Part shown: positions 1-7,715 of the stretch, piece by piece | How positions within the stretch are numbered: the first letter of the stretch is position 1 | Layout: every line of letters begins with the position of its first letter | Source of the DNA: an uncultured Clostridia bacterium | GTDB taxonomy: Bacteria; Bacillota; Clostridia; Oscillospirales; Acutalibacteraceae | DNA length: 16,696 nt | Assembly (NCBI GenBank): GCA_946628455.1 | Contig: CAMOWP010000026.1 | Location: 1 to 16,696 of the forward strand | Reading direction: 5' to 3' | Translations under genes and position numbers: made by a program | The notes under the pieces: generated by a model | What the model saw: the letters and a program-made list of their open reading frames with translations, nothing else | The model's database searches: none | Told to the model about the DNA's origin: nothing

Positions 1-228
1 CGTTTTATCAAAATGCCCGTACTCGCAGGCTAAAAGGCAGGTCATAATTTTTGTTGTTGACGCTATCGGAAGCTTCTGCGAGCTGTTATAATCATAAAGC
101 ACCTTGCTGCTTTTTGAATCAATAACAACGGCGGCTTCGGCTTTTATTACAGGCTTTTGGGCGCCGTATGCCGTACTGCCTCCAAGAGTGAGAAAGCAAA
201 TCAACAGCAATAAAATTCTCTTAAACAA
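1..228 (-). CDS. D-alanyl-D-alanine carboxypeptidase, DacF-like, N-terminal part (runs off the left edge)
   Basis: Only the first 76 codons are present. They show a Sec signal peptide (FKR, then a hydrophobic ILLLLICFLTLGG core, with probable cleavage near residues 22-24). The start of an S11 serine carboxypeptidase domain follows: VVIDSKSSKVLYDYNSSQKLPIASTTKIMT, here split as VVIDSKSSKVLYDYN and SSQKLPIASTTKIMT, with the catalytic SxxK at S57-K60. Family members trim the terminal D-Ala from peptidoglycan stem peptides outside the membrane; several act in sporulation. I chose the TTG at 228 because GGGTGAT, complementary to the 16S tail, lies 5 nt upstream and it gives a clean signal peptide. 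An in-frame GTG at 237 is the alternative. It is the last gene seen of the M50-scpAB-DUF2953-gerW run. Family assignment is firm; the DacF/DacB subtype is not. Confidence 0.85.
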   Translation of the reverse strand, partial: MFKRILLLLICFLTLGGSTAYGAQKPVIKAEAAVVIDSKSSKVLYDYNSSQKLPIASTTKIMTCLLACEYGHFDKT

Positions 229-231
229 AAT

Positions 232-261
232 AATCACCCACACAATTATATGCGGGTGATT
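232..261 (-). promoter_or_regulatory. Inverted repeat between the gerW-family gene and dacF, covering the dacF ribosome binding site
   Basis: AATCACCC and GGGTGATT form an 8-bp perfect stem around a 14-nt loop. On the minus strand it is followed by ATTTTGTTT, so it could end part of the upstream transcript. The right arm is also the probable ribosome binding site of dacF (GGGTGAT), so folding would hide it. The loop contains TATAAT (245-250), a possible -10 for dacF, but I see no good -35. Terminator, translational control or chance cannot be told apart here. Confidence 0.4.
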
Positions 262-274
262 AAATTAAATAATA

Positions 275-673
275 TTATTCTGCAGCTTCGGTTTCCTCTG
301 CAGCGTCATCCTTCTTAGCGCCGATGAGCTCGGTAAGCTTATCAACAAGCTCAGGAATCATAGCGATTGCTCTGTCTGCAGATGAGGTGTAATTGTTAAT
401 CTGCATCATTCTGCACTTGCCGTTTTCAATAACGATGAAAGCGATTGGGGTAATTGAGATACCGCCGCCGCCACCGCCGCCGAAGAGCTCGTTGCCCTGC
501 TTTGACGGAAGGTCTGTGCCGCCTGATGTAAAGCCGTACTGAACCTTTGAAACAGGAATAAGAGTTGTGCTTCCTGAAACGTAAGGGTCGCCGATAATGG
601 TTGAAACGTCAACCATTTCCTTCATCTTCTGAAGTGTGCTTTCCATAATGTTGTTAACCGGAGTCTCTTTCAT
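275..673 (-). CDS. GerW/YtfJ-family sporulation protein
   Basis: A 132-residue cytoplasmic protein with the family layout: an N-terminal segment resembling 'NIMESTLQKMKEMVDVSTIIGDP', split here as NIMESTLQKMKEMV and DVSTIIGDP; a central VSGSTTLIPVSKVQYGF stretch; a run of seven glycines (65-71) before ISITPIAFIVI; and an acidic C-terminal tail. GerW (YtfJ) of Bacillus is a spore protein needed for some germinant responses. Homologues are widespread in Clostridia next to scpAB, as here. AAGGAG lies 9 nt before the ATG. The gene starts 21 bp after the DUF2953 gene, fitting co-transcription. The molecular function is not known from sequence. Confidence 0.85.
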   Translation of the reverse strand: MKETPVNNIMESTLQKMKEMVDVSTIIGDPYVSGSTTLIPVSKVQYGFTSGGTDLPSKQGNELFGGGGGGGISITPIAFIVIENGKCRMMQINNYTSSADRAIAMIPELVDKLTELIGAKKDDAAEETEAAE

Positions 674-694
674 ATTAAACCTCTCCTTATATAG

Positions 695-1552
695 TTATTT
701 ATTTTTAATATAATTTACTAAGAATGTTTTAGCGGCTCTGAGCAGCATCTTAACCAAAAGGCCAACGCTTATTGAGCCGATGAACTGAAATTCATATTCG
801 CTTCTCGGAGCAATAAAATCGGGAGTAATCAGATCGTCATAGTTATCGACCTTCATCTGATTCATAATTATTCCCTTGATCGGATAATACCAGCCGCAGA
901 TAGCGCCGTATTTTTCAGCTATGGTTGCAGCGTCGCCGCCGCCTATTATCATTTTAACATAAAGTGAGTAAATATGCAAACCTTTAATTAAAGTTGTTAC
1001 TGCAGTATTTACAGTCTGGAGTAAATTTGAAACAAGAAGCAGGAGGCCTACAACGCCGTCCTCATCAAGGATTTTCTGAATCGGGCTCTTTTTCTTAGGC
1101 TCCCCGTCCTTCTTTTTATCTTTCTTTTTATCCTCTTTTTCTTCGCCCTCCGCGCTTTCATTAACCTTGGCGGTTGTTTCAAGGGAGGAATCGGCAGCAG
1201 AGGAATCAGCAGTTTTTTCTTCTACTTGCTCTTGCTGAGTTTTTTCTTCTTTATCTGCGCTCTTATCAGCTTTATCGCCTGCTTTATCAGCTTCGCCAGA
1301 ATCTTGTCCGTCATCAGTTTTACCCTTCTTCTTTTTCTTCTCTTTGGATTTTTCGGCAGCCTCCTGCCCCGCCTTATCAGGCGCTACAAGAAATGAGAGC
1401 AGCTTGGAAAGCTGAATATCCTTTTCAATGAAGAGGATTCTGATTTTCGTAGTCCACCCATTGTCAAAAATAACGGTGAATTCGGCGCTTATCAGCATTA
1501 TCAGAACAATAAGAACAACAATAACGGCAAGTATTATAAGAAATACTTTCAT
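695..1552 (-). CDS. DUF2953 domain-containing membrane-anchored protein with a long charged linker
   Basis: A 285-residue protein. Residues 2-22 form one strongly hydrophobic N-terminal membrane segment. Residues 23-55 (SAEFTVIFDNGWTTKIRILF) and 157-285 match the pattern of DUF2953 proteins, which are often encoded between scpB and a YtfJ/GerW gene in Clostridia. Between them, residues about 59-156 are almost entirely Lys, Glu, Asp, Ala, Ser, Gln and Gly and should be disordered. The C-terminal part has further hydrophobic or amphipathic stretches (GVVGLLLLVSNLLQ, ISVGLLVKMLLRAA). The ATG directly follows the scpB stop, and its GAGGAGG lies inside the end of scpB, so translation is probably coupled. 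Biochemical function is unknown; a role in sporulation or the envelope is inferred from neighbours only. Confidence 0.75.
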   Translation of the reverse strand: MKVFLIILAVIVVLIVLIMLISAEFTVIFDNGWTTKIRILFIEKDIQLSKLLSFLVAPDKAGQEAAEKSKEKKKKKGKTDDGQDSGEADKAGDKADKSADKEEKTQQEQVEEKTADSSAADSSLETTAKVNESAEGEEKEDKKKDKKKDGEPKKKSPIQKILDEDGVVGLLLLVSNLLQTVNTAVTTLIKGLHIYSLYVKMIIGGGDAATIAEKYGAICGWYYPIKGIIMNQMKVDNYDDLITPDFIAPRSEYEFQFIGSISVGLLVKMLLRAAKTFLVNYIKNK

Positions 1553-2185
1553 TTAGCCCTCCTCACTTTCGTTATTATTAACAGGAGTAAGAATTTCATC
1601 GGCTTTGGCTTTATTCTCCTCGTCAAACAATGAGGTCTGAGAGTCATCCTTATTGAGGCTTTCAACCTCCTCAGTTTTAGGAAGCTCAGGCAAATCATCA
1701 AGCGAATTGAGAGAAAAGCATCTTAAAAATCTGTCAGTAGTGCCGTAAATAAGCGGCCTGCCGGGTAAATCGAGCCTGCCCTTTTCCTCAATCAGCCCTT
1801 TTTGCACAAGGGAGGAAATAGGGCCTGAGCAGTCAACCCCTCTTACTCTTTCAATCAATGAACGGGTAACGGTTTTGTTATATGCAATTATTGCAAGCAC
1901 CTCAAAGGCGGCATTTGAAAGCGGTGTGTTCTTCTTGATTTCAAGCAGCCTTCTTACCTCTTCGCTGTGCTTTTCACGGGTGCAAAGCTGATACTTGTTA
2001 TCAACCTTAATAAGCATTAAGCCTGATTCGCGCTCGTCATACATTGCGCTGAGATGGCTCAGCATTTTTGTTACCGTTTCTATATCAACCTCGAGCACCT
2101 CGGCAAGCTTTGCGGCTTCAACAGGGTCTCCCGCTGCAAAAAGCATTGCCTCAAGCGACGAAATTAAATTATCTGTTTTATTCAA
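1553..2185 (-). CDS. scpB: Segregation and condensation protein B
   Basis: A 210-residue winged-helix protein. N-terminal LEAMLFAAGDPV, then KYQLCTREKH, then NAAFEVLAIIAYNKTVTRSLIERVRGV with GLIEEKGRLDLPGRPLIYGTTDRFL are the recognisable ScpB blocks (two tandem winged helices). The acidic C-terminal tail after about residue 165 is poorly conserved in the family. ScpB dimers bind ScpA, which bridges the SMC ATPase heads in the chromosome-condensing SMC-ScpAB complex. The gene overlaps the end of scpA by 8 bp, the usual pair arrangement, and its stop abuts the ATG of the next gene. Confidence 0.95.
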   Translation of the reverse strand: MNKTDNLISSLEAMLFAAGDPVEAAKLAEVLEVDIETVTKMLSHLSAMYDERESGLMLIKVDNKYQLCTREKHSEEVRRLLEIKKNTPLSNAAFEVLAIIAYNKTVTRSLIERVRGVDCSGPISSLVQKGLIEEKGRLDLPGRPLIYGTTDRFLRCFSLNSLDDLPELPKTEEVESLNKDDSQTSLFDEENKAKADEILTPVNNNESEEG

Positions 2186-2915
2186 TAGGTTCTACCTCTT
2201 CTATAACATTAGCGTCGTTAACCATCTGCACCTTCGGGTTTTTCATATCCCCTTCAATGGTTATGCGCTTGGATTTTGCAAGCTCAAGGACTGCAAGGAA
2301 GGTTGCGACCAAATCGCTCTTGCTCTGCGCGCCGTCAAAAAGATTGAGGAAATTAACCTTCTTTCCGCTCCACAGCTTTCTCATAACCGTTCTGACCTTT
2401 GAGGCAACGTTAACAAACTTTTTTGCAACGATTACCTTGAAGGAATCAATCGGCGGAGGAAGGCGCCTCATTGCCTTTCCCGCAGCGTTTACATATGCTT
2501 CAAGCAGCTCCTCGCCCTCGTGGAAGCGCTCATAGTCATAATTGACCCAGCCCTCCTGAGGCTCTCTTACAAAACGTCCGAAGCCGTCCGTCTGCTTTGA
2601 AAGCTTTTGAGCCATAATCTTACAGTCACGGTATTCGATAAGCTCGCCCGTCAGCTCCTTTTTAAGCTTTTCAGCCTCCTCGTGCTTCGGGAGGAGCGAG
2701 ACGGTTTTGATGTAAATAAGCCTTGCAGCCATTTCAAGGAAATCGCCTGCAATGTCAAAATCCTCTTCCTCCATCTGGCGGACGTAATCGAGATACTGAT
2801 TAACAAGCTCAACAATCGGAATATCGTTAATATTCAGTTTATGCTTACTTATGAGGTGAAGCAGGAGGTCCATCGGGCCCTCGAACACCTCGATTTTATA
2901 CGTTAAATTATCCAT
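2178..2915 (-). CDS. scpA: Segregation and condensation protein A (kleisin)
   Basis: A 245-residue kleisin. The N-terminal YKIEVFEGPMDLLLHLISKHKLNI, split as YKIEVFEGPMDLLLHL and ISKHKLNI, with DIPIVELVNQYLDYV and GDFLEMAARLIYIKTVSLLP, is diagnostic. This part contacts the SMC neck; the C-terminal winged helix (VATFLAVLELAKSKRITIEGD) contacts the other SMC head, and the middle binds ScpB. I place the start at the ATG at 2915, which gives the family-typical MDNLTYKIEVFEGP. A TTG at 2921 would add two residues. No strong ribosome binding site is seen, and the ATG lies 2 nt after the TGA of the protease gene, so translational coupling is likely. Confidence 0.95.
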   Translation of the reverse strand: MDNLTYKIEVFEGPMDLLLHLISKHKLNINDIPIVELVNQYLDYVRQMEEEDFDIAGDFLEMAARLIYIKTVSLLPKHEEAEKLKKELTGELIEYRDCKIMAQKLSKQTDGFGRFVREPQEGWVNYDYERFHEGEELLEAYVNAAGKAMRRLPPPIDSFKVIVAKKFVNVASKVRTVMRKLWSGKKVNFLNLFDGAQSKSDLVATFLAVLELAKSKRITIEGDMKNPKVQMVNDANVIEEVEPIE

Positions 2916-2917
2916 TA

Positions 2918-3598
2918 TCAATAAATTGAAAATCCGAAAATTAACCTCGGAATAAATGAAATTATATTCATAAGCCCTTCTGAAAGAAATGAAATAGGAA
3001 CGTCAAGTATACCTGTAAAGAGAAGAATTAAGAGCCCTATCATTACATATCTTTCATACTGCATATATTTTACATACGTTTTATACGGAAGAACTGCCGC
3101 GAGAATCTTTGAGCCGTCAAGCGGCGGAATCGGCAGGAGGTTGAAAACTGCAAGAGTTGCGTTAACATCCGCCGAGAAATAGAAGAACGAAGCAATTGCG
3201 ATTGCAACCTTGCCTGTTCCCGCTGCAGCGGCAACAAGATACGCCGCGAAAATTGAAACAACAGCAAGAAGAACGTTTGCAAGCGGGCCTGCAAGCGCTG
3301 TCAGCGCCATATCCCTTTTTGGATTTTTAAAGTTCCTTGCGTTAACGGGAACTCCCTGTGCATAACCTATTCCGAAAAGGAAAATCATAATTGCGCCGAT
3401 AGGATTTAAGTGCGCAAGCGGATTAAGAGTCAGCCTGCCCTGCCGTTTTGCCGTATCATCGCCGAGCTTTGACGCAACAAGCCCGTGAAAAAGCTCGTGT
3501 ATGGGGAGACAGCAGAATACAACGAAGCAGCGGGAAAGAATAACTATCACCGCCTGCATATATTCGCCCTGTCTTATTAAACCTAAAACTGATAACAC
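2918..3598 (-). CDS. Site-2 protease family (peptidase M50) membrane protein
   Basis: A 226-residue polytopic membrane protein. The zinc motif HELFH is at residues 34-38 inside a membrane segment, and the third ligand Asp161 lies in NLLPIPPLDGSKIL (153-166). Other M50B features are RLTLNPLAHLNPIGAIM and ALAGPLANVLLAVVSIF. Such small rhomboid-like S2P enzymes cleave membrane-embedded substrates; this one's substrate is unknown. The start is a GTG with AGGTGG 4 nt upstream. This gene is commonly found just before scpAB in Clostridia, and it is first in this operon. Catalytic residues look intact. Confidence 0.9.
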   Translation of the reverse strand: MLSVLGLIRQGEYMQAVIVILSRCFVVFCCLPIHELFHGLVASKLGDDTAKRQGRLTLNPLAHLNPIGAIMIFLFGIGYAQGVPVNARNFKNPKRDMALTALAGPLANVLLAVVSIFAAYLVAAAAGTGKVAIAIASFFYFSADVNATLAVFNLLPIPPLDGSKILAAVLPYKTYVKYMQYERYVMIGLLILLFTGILDVPISFLSEGLMNIISFIPRLIFGFSIY

Positions 3599-3627
3599 AA
3601 TACCACCTATTAAAATAACACTATTTT

Positions 3628-3641
3628 ATTATAATAGTCAA
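3628..3641 (-). promoter_or_regulatory. Possible promoter of the M50-scpAB operon
   Basis: TATAAT (3628-3633) lies 30 bp upstream of the GTG start at 3598, leaving a leader of about 20 nt with the ribosome binding site. TTGACT (3636-3641) sits immediately next to it and so cannot be its -35. No good -35 is seen at 16-18 bp. The placement after prmC and before a strand-coherent operon makes a promoter plausible, but it is weak on sequence. Confidence 0.4.
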
Positions 3642-3643
3642 GC

Positions 3644-3660
3644 AAAAAAGCCTATGCTTT
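3644..3660 (-). terminator. Weak terminator-like hairpin overlapping the prmC stop
   Basis: AAAGC-ATAG-GCTTT forms a 5-bp stem with a 4-nt loop, followed by three further T residues and then GC on the minus strand. It begins inside the last prmC codons. The stem is short, so some readthrough into the protease operon is likely if it works at all. Confidence 0.3.
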
Positions 3661-4470
3661 AACACCTGTAACTATTCTGTCATTTTTATAAATATCCTTA
3701 TGCACCTCAACGCTTTTAAACGAGGTCAGAAGCTTTTTTACCGCCTCGCCCTGCTCATTACCGATTTCAAGGAAAAGCAGGCCGTTATCATTAAGCCTCT
3801 TTGCATATTTATCATTGATTATTCTGTAAAAAGTGAGCCCGTCCGCTCCGCCGTCAAGCGCCATTGAAGGCTCTCTCTGAACCTCGCTCTGAAGCGATTT
3901 CAGAGCCTCTGTTTTAATATACGGAGGGTTTGAAACTATAACGTCCGCCTGCGGGAGCTCGGGGCAGGAGTTGATATCCGCCAAAACTGTTTTGACATTC
4001 GGAATTCCCTTTGCGTTTTTTTCAAGATACTGAAAAGCCTTTTCGCTTTTTTCAACGCAGTAAACCGTTGCGTTTTCAAGCTTTTTCGCAAGGCTGATTC
4101 CTATACAGCCTGAGCCTGAGCACAAATCGTAAATAACGGGCTTCGCGCTACTGTCAAGAGCTCTGAGGCAGCGCTCAACAAGCTCCTCGGTTTCCGGGCG
4201 CGGAATCAGCACTCCCTCGCCGACATAGAATTCGCTTTCATAAAAATCCCATTTGCCGAGAACGTACTGAAGCGGCTCGCCGTCCTTCAGCCGCATAAGC
4301 ATTTTTGCAAGGCGGGAATGAATAATATCGTCGTTTATATGGGCAAGGTATTCGCTGTTTCTGATTCCCGCAACGCGGCAGGAAACGCACAGCGCCTTGA
4401 AATCAGCCTCGTCAACGCCGTTTCCCTCTAAAAACTGAACGCTGTAGCTGTACGCCTGTTTTAAATTCAT
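3652..4470 (-). CDS. prmC: Release factor glutamine N5-methyltransferase
   Basis: A 272-residue SAM-dependent methyltransferase that methylates the Gln of the GGQ motif in release factors RF1 and RF2. The N-terminal helical domain contains GEPLQYVLG (64-72), followed by VLIPRPETEELVE (87-99), the SAM-binding DLCSGSGCIGISLAKK (115-130) and the catalytic NPPY at 181-184 that holds the substrate glutamine. Length fits the family. The ATG overlaps the preceding yqhQ stop as TAATG, so translation is coupled. In many Firmicutes prmC is followed by prfA; here an unrelated operon follows instead. Confidence 0.95.
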   Translation of the reverse strand: MNLKQAYSYSVQFLEGNGVDEADFKALCVSCRVAGIRNSEYLAHINDDIIHSRLAKMLMRLKDGEPLQYVLGKWDFYESEFYVGEGVLIPRPETEELVERCLRALDSSAKPVIYDLCSGSGCIGISLAKKLENATVYCVEKSEKAFQYLEKNAKGIPNVKTVLADINSCPELPQADVIVSNPPYIKTEALKSLQSEVQREPSMALDGGADGLTFYRIINDKYAKRLNDNGLLFLEIGNEQGEAVKKLLTSFKSVEVHKDIYKNDRIVTGVKA

Positions 4471-5447
4471 TATTTTATCTCGTCATCCTCGGGGTTATCC
4501 GTTATAACCGCTTTGAGCGCTTCGATTCCGCATTCGATAATATCGTAAGTCGGCTCTTTAGTCGTTATTCTCTGCATCCAAAGACCGGGCGCAGAAAGAA
4601 TTCTTACAAGAAGATTTTCGTGCCTTCCCGCGTATCTTATGAATTCATAGCCGAGAGCCATAATAATCGGAATCAGCGGAAGCTTTATAAGAGTCCACAA
4701 AACGGGCTGCTGCTTGAGAGATTCGGGAACGAATATTGAAAGCACTGTTACAACGAAAATGCTGAGAATAAGCATTACGAACATAAAGGAGGTTCCGCAC
4801 CTCGGGTGAAAGCGCGTACATTGGTTTACATTTGCAACAGTGAGCGGCTTTCCGCTTTCATAGCAGCAGATTGTTTTATGCTCCGCGCCATGATACATAA
4901 ACACTCTTTTAATATCCTTCATCTGCGATATTAAAATCATATACACAACGAAGATGATTATTTTAAGCGTTCCCTCAATTGCGCCGCGAAACGGCTCAAG
5001 CACCTTATTTCCCGTCAGCTCGTTGAGACCCTTGAAAATAAGGTTAGGAAGGAAGAGAAAGATGAACGCCGCAAGCGCAAAGCCGAGGATTGAAGAGATA
5101 ACCATAATAACGTTCATCAGCTTATCGCCGAGCTTATCGTCAAGCCATTTTTCAAACTTTGACATCTCAGCCTCTTCGATTTCCTCCATACCCGACACCT
5201 CTGCCGAATACGATATGCACTTGTAGCCAATCATCATTGATTCAATAAAGCCCACAACGCCCCTTACAAGCGGAAGGGCGAAGAATTTATTCTTTGCGCC
5301 GAGGCTTTTGAATTCGTGATATTCAGTTAATATTTCTCCGTCGGGCTTTCTGACTGCCGTTGCAATCCCTTTGGGACCGCGCATCATAACGCCTTCAATC
5401 AGCGCCTGACCTCCGACAGAGGTTTTGTGTGTTTTTTTATCAGGCAT
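4470..5447 (-). CDS. DUF1385 (YqhQ-like) membrane protein
   Basis: A 325-residue protein of the YqhQ/DUF1385 family. The N-terminal cytoplasmic part carries VGGQALIEGVMMRGP (11-25). There are about four membrane segments (near 112-138, 160-176, 221-240 and 255-268). Between the second and third lie the conserved YHGAEHKTICCYE (185-197) and CTRFHPRCGTSF (210-221), whose His and Cys residues could bind a metal. Its biochemical role is not established. YqhQ genes commonly sit beside prmC or prfA in Firmicutes. AAAGG precedes the ATG, and the gene follows the histidine kinase by only 15 bp. Confidence 0.85.
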   Translation of the reverse strand: MPDKKTHKTSVGGQALIEGVMMRGPKGIATAVRKPDGEILTEYHEFKSLGAKNKFFALPLVRGVVGFIESMMIGYKCISYSAEVSGMEEIEEAEMSKFEKWLDDKLGDKLMNVIMVISSILGFALAAFIFLFLPNLIFKGLNELTGNKVLEPFRGAIEGTLKIIIFVVYMILISQMKDIKRVFMYHGAEHKTICCYESGKPLTVANVNQCTRFHPRCGTSFMFVMLILSIFVVTVLSIFVPESLKQQPVLWTLIKLPLIPIIMALGYEFIRYAGRHENLLVRILSAPGLWMQRITTKEPTYDIIECGIEALKAVITDNPEDDEIK

Positions 5448-5462
5448 AAATTTATTACCTTT

Positions 5463-6974
5463 CTACTGAGCGGCAGGCTCATCGATTATTTCGTCAACGG
5501 GAAGAATAATTGATACCATAGTACCCTTACCCTCGACGCTGTCTATATCAAGTGTTCCGCCGTGAAGATTAACAATTTCGCTTGTTACTGCAAGGCCGAT
5601 TCCCGAGCCGCGAACGCTCATATTGGCTTTATAGAATTTCTCCTTGACGTGAGGAAGGTCCTCAGCGGAGATTCCGCAGCCCTGGTCCACAATAACAATT
5701 TTAACAAAGTCCTTCCCCTTTTCTTTGATAAACTCAGCCTTAACGAAGATTGAGGAGCCCGGCCTTGAATACTTGAGCGCATTGTCAAGAATATTCATAA
5801 ACACCTGCTTGAGCCTGTTAGGGTCTGCGTTTGTTACAGAGGAGATTTCGGGGATATTGTATTTAACGCTGTAGCCCTCGCGCACTGCTCTTTCCGTAAA
5901 CGTAAAGAGCGTTTCCATAAGCTCAGCGAGTATATCTGTTTTGGTGAGTCTCAGGGTCATACGTCCGCTCTGAAGCCTTGAGAAATCGAGCAGCTCCTCA
6001 ACGAAGCCCTCGAGCCTTCCCGCTTCCTTGACGATAACCTGGAGACCTTTTTTAGTAAGCTCGTCAACGTTGTCCTCGTTTCCGATTGTGAGCGTTTCGC
6101 CCCAGCCTTTAATTGATGTAAGCGGCGTTCTGAGCTCATGCGAAATAGTTGAGATAAAATCGTTTTTCATTTTATCCGCGGCTGCGATTTCGGTTTCCAT
6201 TGTTTTTATACTGTCCGAAAGGTCGCCTATTTCGTCGTTATACTGCTTTTCAATACGAACGTCGAGATTGCCCGAGGCAATAAGCTTTGTTGCCTCGTTT
6301 ATCTCTTTAACGGGAGTTATAATTGAACGGATAAAAAACCTGTTTGAATAAAAGATAATTCCCATTACAAAGATAAACGCAAGCGCCATAAGAAAGCAGA
6401 TTGTACGCACCTGGTCGTCAATACGGTCAATAACCGTCATAACCCTTATTGCGCCGATTTCAATTCCGCTTGAATCGGTTATCGCGCGGCTGACAGCCAT
6501 TATTTTTTCGCCGTTTTCAGCCCTGCCGACGTACTTTGAAATTCCGCCTGACTTAGCCATTGCTTCATTGTAATCAGGCATATCCTGCTTTTCAATTTTG
6601 AAGCCGCTTGAGGATAAAATAACGTTGCTGTCGTTATCAATTACCCATAAGGTAGTTCTGTTCTTATACGGATAAGAGTCAATATAATCAGCCGCCGAGG
6701 CTTCAAGCGAATAGCCCGAATCCAGATTATTCTTGAAATATTTTACCGCCGATTCGGAAGCTCCCGAATTGACAATATTTTCAGCAGTGCTGTAGTAATA
6801 GCCCTTAATTCCGACTGAAGCAGTAATAAAAGCGATAACGAAAATAATTGCAATAACGCCGATAATATTTATAAGCCAGCGCTTTGTAATACCCTCAATT
6901 TTTACATCCTTTAAATTGGAGCGTTTAACGCCCTTCAGCTTAGATTCAACCGAGCCTTTAAAGCGTTTAAACAT
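5463..6974 (-). CDS. Membrane sensor histidine kinase (HAMP-HisKA-HATPase)
   Basis: A 503-residue kinase. The order is a basic N-terminal tail; TM1 at about 33-55; an extracytoplasmic region of about 130 residues that looks like a single PAS/Cache-type sensor (TTLWVIDNDSNVILSS...GAIRVMTVID); TM2 at about 191-210; HAMP at about 211-262; and HisKA with the phosphoacceptor H279 in STISHELRTPLTS. The ATPase domain has an N-box (MNILDNALKYS, 393-403), G1 DQGCG (430-434) and G2 GSGIGLA (456-462), all intact. It should phosphorylate the response regulator encoded 12 bp upstream. AAAGGAT precedes the ATG. The extracellular ligand is unknown; the co-encoded lipoprotein is a candidate partner by position only. 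Confidence 0.93.
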   Translation of the reverse strand: MFKRFKGSVESKLKGVKRSNLKDVKIEGITKRWLINIIGVIAIIFVIAFITASVGIKGYYYSTAENIVNSGASESAVKYFKNNLDSGYSLEASAADYIDSYPYKNRTTLWVIDNDSNVILSSSGFKIEKQDMPDYNEAMAKSGGISKYVGRAENGEKIMAVSRAITDSSGIEIGAIRVMTVIDRIDDQVRTICFLMALAFIFVMGIIFYSNRFFIRSIITPVKEINEATKLIASGNLDVRIEKQYNDEIGDLSDSIKTMETEIAAADKMKNDFISTISHELRTPLTSIKGWGETLTIGNEDNVDELTKKGLQVIVKEAGRLEGFVEELLDFSRLQSGRMTLRLTKTDILAELMETLFTFTERAVREGYSVKYNIPEISSVTNADPNRLKQVFMNILDNALKYSRPGSSIFVKAEFIKEKGKDFVKIVIVDQGCGISAEDLPHVKEKFYKANMSVRGSGIGLAVTSEIVNLHGGTLDIDSVEGKGTMVSIILPVDEIIDEPAAQ

Positions 6975-6986
6975 ATTGTGTATCCT

Positions 6987-7697
6987 TTATGAATTAGTTA
7001 TCCACTTATAGCCGAGGCCCCAGATTGTTACAAGCCTTGTCGGGCTGGACGGATTATCCTCAATCTTCATTCTGAGGCGGCGGATATTAACATCGACAAT
7101 CTTTTCGTCTCCGAAATAATTCTCGCCCCACACCTGCTTTAAGATATCGTTTCTTGAAAGCGCGGCGTTAGGATTTTTGAAGAAATATTCAATAATCTGG
7201 AATTCAACCTGAGTGAGCTCGATTGCTGCTCCCGATTTGGTGAGAGTTCTGTTTCTTAAGTTAAGCTCGAATTCATCAAGGATAATGCTGTCGTTAGTGC
7301 CGTCGGTTTTTCTGATTCCTCTTGTCATCTCAACGCGGCGGTAAACAGCGTCAACACGCGCCATAAGCTCGCTCGGTGAGAACGGCTTTGTTACGTAATC
7401 GTCAGCACCGAAGAGGAGGCCAGTAACCTTGTCCATCTCCTGCGTTTTGGCGCTGAGCATAATAATTCCGAGGTCTGATGAAATTTTTCTGAGCTCCTTG
7501 CACACAGCAAGACCGTCAAGCTCAGGCATCATAATATCGAGGATTGCAACATCAAAGCCGTCCTCATCCTCCTTGAATTTCTGAAGAGCGATTGCGCCGT
7601 TTTCTGCCTGCTCAACAGTATAACCGCTTCTTGTAAGATTAATAACAATAAATTCGCGGATGGAATCTTCGTCTTCTGCTACTAATACCTTTTTCAT
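6987..7697 (-). CDS. OmpR/PhoP-family response regulator
   Basis: A 236-residue two-domain regulator. The receiver domain (1-120) has the acidic pocket at E8-D9 (VAEDED), phosphoacceptor D54 in AILDIMMPELDG, S82 in LSAKT and K104 in YVTKPFSP. The C-terminal winged helix (about 135-236) ends with the typical VDVNIRRLRMKIED and LVTIWGLGYKW. It is a transcription factor activated by the histidine kinase encoded next. GGAGGAAG lies before the ATG. It sits 18 bp after the lipoprotein gene, so lipoprotein, regulator and kinase are probably one transcript. The regulon cannot be deduced here. Confidence 0.95.
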   Translation of the reverse strand: MKKVLVAEDEDSIREFIVINLTRSGYTVEQAENGAIALQKFKEDEDGFDVAILDIMMPELDGLAVCKELRKISSDLGIIMLSAKTQEMDKVTGLLFGADDYVTKPFSPSELMARVDAVYRRVEMTRGIRKTDGTNDSIILDEFELNLRNRTLTKSGAAIELTQVEFQIIEYFFKNPNAALSRNDILKQVWGENYFGDEKIVDVNIRRLRMKIEDNPSSPTRLVTIWGLGYKWITNS

Positions 7698-7715
7698 ATT
7701 TCTTCCTCCATTATA

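Noticed and set aside
406..612. Plus-strand open frame opposite the GerW-family gene
   Set aside because: It mirrors the glycine run as poly-Ala, has no ribosome binding site and lies entirely inside a well-supported gene.
1174..1431. Plus-strand open frame opposite the DUF2953 linker
   Set aside because: It arises from the low-complexity Lys/Glu codons of the real gene on the other strand.
3610..3641. TTGACT as a -35 for a downstream TATTTT in front of the M50 gene
   Set aside because: The start site would fall almost on the ribosome binding site, leaving no usable leader; the upstream TATAAT is more sensible.
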